From the NCBI GenBank assembly GCA_902803185.1, contig CADCOV010000259.1:1-26143 (forward strand): DNA of 26,143 nucleotides. The letters are read 5' to 3'. The position numbers and the translations under genes were made by a program. The stretch is from an uncultured Eubacteriales bacterium. Lineage in GTDB: Bacteria; Bacillota; Clostridia; Peptostreptococcales; Anaerovoracaceae. Below the pieces are notes generated by a model that made no database searches, was not told where the DNA came from, and saw only the letters and a program-made list of their open reading frames with translations. Positions 23,778-26,143 of the stretch are shown piece after piece; position 1 is the first letter of the stretch; each line of letters begins with the position of its first letter.

Positions 23778-24296
23778 ATGTGCGAAAAGTGCGGCGCATC
23801 CGTATCGTCCGCGGGTTTTGAAGAGCTCGCGCCGGTATTGGAAGAATACGCAAAGGTGCCTGGCAGCCTCATCACGATCCTGCAGAAGGCGCAGTCCATA
23901 TATGGATATCTTTCGCTGGACACGATCAACTACATCTCCGCGATGACGGGGATCGCTCCGGCTAAAATCTACGGCGTAGCGACATTCTACGCCCAGTTCC
24001 GTCTCCAGCCGATCGGCAAGTATCTGCTGATGATGTGCCAGGGTACCGCCTGCCACGTCAACGGCTCCCAGACCATCGGCGAAGCGGTCATGGAACACCT
24101 CGGCATCGGCAATGGCGAGACCACCGAGGACGGCCTGTTCACCCTGAACATGGTCGCCTGCCTCGGCTGCTGCTCCCTGGCGCCGGTCATGATGATCCAG
24201 TCCGCGGAGGGCGAAGAGGTCTACAGCGAACTCACCAAGGACAAGGTCACCCGCGTCCTGGATGAGCTGGCGGCGAAGGCGAAGGAGGTGCAGTGA
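23778..24296 (+). CDS. nuoE: NADH dehydrogenase-type [2Fe-2S] subunit (NuoE/HydC-like)
   Basis: The 172-residue cytoplasmic protein has the thioredoxin-like [2Fe-2S] fold of the 24-kDa subunit. The four cluster ligands are visible as Cys87 and Cys92 (CQGTAC) and Cys128 and Cys132 (CLGCC). The N-terminal helical part has YAKVPGSLITILQKAQSIYGYL and GVATFYAQF, both family signatures. Two extra cysteines sit at residues 2 and 5. A perfect AGGAGG lies 6 nt before the ATG. Its stop overlaps the nuoF start in TGATG. In anaerobes such subunits serve NAD-linked hydrogenases or formate dehydrogenases as well as complex I; no complex I membrane subunits are seen here. Confidence 0.93.
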   Translation: MCEKCGASVSSAGFEELAPVLEEYAKVPGSLITILQKAQSIYGYLSLDTINYISAMTGIAPAKIYGVATFYAQFRLQPIGKYLLMMCQGTACHVNGSQTIGEAVMEHLGIGNGETTEDGLFTLNMVACLGCCSLAPVMMIQSAEGEEVYSELTKDKVTRVLDELAAKAKEVQ

Positions 24297-26053
24297 TGGC
24301 AGTATCTAAAGTCGTGATCGGCCAGGGAAGCTGCGGCATCGCTTCCGGCGCCAAGAAGACCGAGGCGGAATTCCTCCGCATCGTAGGCGAGGAGAACCTG
24401 AACGTCAAGATCGATTACACCGGCTGCGTCGGCACCTGCTATCTGGAGCCGATCGTCGACGTCTACGAAGAAGACGGTATGATGACCAGATACGTGAAGG
24501 TCCAGCCTGACAAGGTCCGTGCCATCGTGGACGGCCACATCAAGGGCGGTAAGCCGGTGGAAGAGCTGGCGATCACCCAGGGAGACAAGAATTTCATCGA
24601 CCGCCAGCAGAGGATCGTCCTGAGACACTGCGGCGTCATCAACCCGGAACACATCGAGGACTATCTGGCGGTGGGCGGCTATGAGGCGACCCGCAAGGTG
24701 GTCACCGAGATGGAGCCGGAAGAGGTCATCGAGGTCATCAAGGTCTCCGGACTGAGAGGCCGCGGCGGCGCGGGCTTCCCGACCTGGTTCAAGTGGAACG
24801 CTGCCAGGCAGAACAAGGCGGACGAGAAGTACGTCGTCTGCAACGCGGACGAGGGCGATCCGGGCGCGTTCATGGACAGAGCGGTCCTGGAGGGCGACCC
24901 GCACTCCGTCCTGGAGGGCATGATCATCGGCGGCTACGCCATGGGCGCCACCGAGGGCATCATCTACTGCCGCGCGGAGTATCCGCTGGCCATCAAGAGA
25001 CTGGAGATCGCCATGCAGCAGGCCAGAGAGCACGGCTGCCTGGGCAAGAACATCTTCGGCTCCGGTTTTGATTTCGACATCCGCATCAAGGCGGGCGCCG
25101 GCGCGTTCGTCTGCGGCGAGGAGACGGCTCTGATCGCGTCCCTGGAGGGCGAGAGAGGCATGCCGCGCCTGAAGCCGCCGTTCCCGGCCGAGAAAGGCTA
25201 CTGGAAGAAGCCGACGAACATCAACAACGTCGAGACTTACGCCAACGTGTCCTGGATCATCGACAACGGCGGTGAGGCTTTTGCTGCCATGGGTTCCGAG
25301 AAATCCAACGGCACCAAGGTCTTCGCCCTGGCGGGCAAGATCCGCAAAGCCGGCCTCGCTGAGGTCCCGATGGGCCTGACGATCCGCGAGATCATCGAGG
25401 ACATCGGCGGCGGCATCAAGAACGACAGACAGTTCAAGGCCGTGCAGCTGGGCGGCCCGTCCGGCGGCTGCGTACCGGAATCCCTGGCGGACACCCCGGT
25501 CACCTATGAGGACATCGTCAAGACCGGCGCCATCGTCGGTTCCGGCGGTATGATCGTCATGGACGAGGACACCTGCATGGTCGACATGGCCAGGTACTTC
25601 CTCGACTTCACCAAGAAGGAATCCTGCGGCAAGTGCAACTACTGCCGTATCGGCACCAAGAGGATGCTGGAGATCCTGGAGCGCATCACCAACGGAGAGG
25701 GCAGAGATGGCGACATCGAGCTCCTCGAAGAGCTGGCCGGCAAGATCAAGGACGGCGCGATGTGCGGCCTGGGACAGACGGCTCCGAACCCGGTCCTGAC
25801 CACTCTGAGATATTTCCGCAACGAATACGAGGATCACATCTATCGTCACAAGTGCACCGCCAAGTCCTGCAAGGCTCTGATCCACTACGAGATCACCGAC
25901 AAGTGCGTGGGATGCACCAGATGCGCCAAGAACTGCCCGGTCCAGGCGATCAGCGGCGGTATCAAGCAGCAGCACACGATCGATCAGTCCGTCTGCATCA
26001 AGTGCGGAAAGTGCATGGAGAACTGCAAGTTCAACGCGATCATCAAGGAGTAG
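24296..26053 (+). CDS. nuoF: NADH-binding flavo-iron-sulfur subunit (NuoF/HydB-like)
   Basis: The 585-residue subunit moves electrons between NAD(H), FMN and iron-sulfur clusters. Domains in order are an N-terminal thioredoxin-like region with Cys13, Cys44 and Cys48; the FMN/NADH-binding core with GRGGAGFPTW from residue 155, NADEGDPGAFMDR and CGEETALIASLEG; a SLBB-like segment; and an iron-sulfur site with Cys444, 447, 450 (SCGKCNYC) and Cys490. A two-cluster ferredoxin tail has Cys537, 540, 543, 547 and Cys567, 570, 573, 577. The extra N- and C-terminal cluster domains are typical of HydB-type subunits in electron-bifurcating hydrogenases and related formate dehydrogenases rather than plain complex I. 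ATG 24296 is chosen over GTG 24293; GGAGG lies 7 nt upstream. Confidence 0.94.
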   Translation: MAVSKVVIGQGSCGIASGAKKTEAEFLRIVGEENLNVKIDYTGCVGTCYLEPIVDVYEEDGMMTRYVKVQPDKVRAIVDGHIKGGKPVEELAITQGDKNFIDRQQRIVLRHCGVINPEHIEDYLAVGGYEATRKVVTEMEPEEVIEVIKVSGLRGRGGAGFPTWFKWNAARQNKADEKYVVCNADEGDPGAFMDRAVLEGDPHSVLEGMIIGGYAMGATEGIIYCRAEYPLAIKRLEIAMQQAREHGCLGKNIFGSGFDFDIRIKAGAGAFVCGEETALIASLEGERGMPRLKPPFPAEKGYWKKPTNINNVETYANVSWIIDNGGEAFAAMGSEKSNGTKVFALAGKIRKAGLAEVPMGLTIREIIEDIGGGIKNDRQFKAVQLGGPSGGCVPESLADTPVTYEDIVKTGAIVGSGGMIVMDEDTCMVDMARYFLDFTKKESCGKCNYCRIGTKRMLEILERITNGEGRDGDIELLEELAGKIKDGAMCGLGQTAPNPVLTTLRYFRNEYEDHIYRHKCTAKSCKALIHYEITDKCVGCTRCAKNCPVQAISGGIKQQHTIDQSVCIKCGKCMENCKFNAIIKE

Positions 26054-26069
26054 GAAAGGAGAGTTGACC

Positions 26070-26143
26070 ATGAACAAATTCAGATTGAATATCGATGGCA
26101 GAGAAGTCACCGGTCTTCCGGGTCAGACGATCCTGGAGGTCGC
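26070..26143 (+). CDS. Start of the next redox subunit (NuoG/HydA/FdhA-type), cut by the window end
   Basis: Only 24 codons are present (MNKFRLNIDGREVTGLPGQT, then ILEV). They match the opening of a plant-type [2Fe-2S] ferredoxin domain, as at the N-terminus of iron-only hydrogenases, NADH dehydrogenase subunit G and NAD-linked formate dehydrogenases. AAAGGAG lies 9 nt before the ATG, and the gene starts 16 nt after nuoF. The catalytic domain that would tell these apart lies outside the window. Confidence 0.8.
   Translation, partial: MNKFRLNIDGREVTGLPGQTILEV

Noticed and set aside
24221..26110. Minus-strand open frame of about 630 codons opposite nuoF
   Set aside because: Same cause; the plus-strand product has every flavin and cluster motif.
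1..26143. Mobile element, phage, toxin-antitoxin or defence system
   Set aside because: No transposase, integrase, terminal inverted repeats, or defence-type proteins were recognised on either strand; apart from the listed anomalies the genes are conserved housekeeping genes.

Overview
This window looks like a chromosomal housekeeping region from an anaerobic, GC-rich Bacillota, most likely a member of the Clostridia. The evidence is the run priA-def-fmt-Zn-peptidase-rsmB-prpC-prkC-rsgA-rpe, a PASTA-domain Ser/Thr kinase, comEC followed by holA, a QueH-type queuosine enzyme, and a NuoE/NuoF flavo-iron-sulfur module with C-terminal ferredoxin clusters. Coding DNA is GC-rich with mostly G/C third positions. 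The few real intergenic gaps are AT-rich and carry TATAAT-type -10 elements. The genus cannot be fixed from sequence alone.

Layout. Positions 1-400 hold four tRNA genes (Trp-CCA, Pro-UGG, CAU, Phe-GAA), all with encoded CCA ends, closed by a strong hairpin terminator. A thymidine kinase gene (tdk) follows and ends in a bidirectional terminator shared with a minus-strand operon at 1099-4309. That operon reads, in transcription order, a TIGR01212/YhcC-type radical SAM protein, a YbaK-type Cys-tRNA deacylase, and a MATE transporter fused to an RsbW/SpoIIAB-like ATPase domain. A divergent promoter near 4303-4331 starts a long plus-strand run to 15976: queH, asnA, priA, def, fmt, a YugP-like membrane peptidase, rsmB, prpC, prkC, rsgA and rpe. 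Stop/start overlaps at def-fmt, prpC-prkC and prkC-rsgA indicate translational coupling. A perfect bidirectional terminator separates rpe from a convergent class A penicillin-binding protein gene (16047-19178, minus) with a long charged and proline-rich tail. An AT-rich divergent region (19179-19399) with nested inverted repeats leads into comEC, holA and an EamA-type transporter. A hairpin plus promoter (23688-23727) then precedes nuoE, nuoF and the first 74 bases of the next redox subunit.

How the genes work together. The central operon joins replication restart (priA), N-terminal formyl-Met handling (def, fmt), rRNA methylation (rsmB), ribosome maturation (rsgA) and the PrpC/PrkC phosphatase-kinase pair, which in the family responds to cell-wall fragments. 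The PBP next door builds that wall, and its tail shares a PEPVDPEP-type low-complexity motif with the PrkC tail. The nuoE/nuoF module is an NAD(H)-linked electron-transfer unit for a partner (hydrogenase or formate dehydrogenase) that lies beyond the window.

I did not find a clearly new multi-gene system. The points most worth a second look are the MATE-ATPase fusion, the YugP homologue whose HExxH motif reads HECGY, the shared repeat tails of PrkC and the PBP, a promoter-like sequence inside comEC just upstream of holA, and the palindrome-rich promoters of the PBP and nuoE genes.
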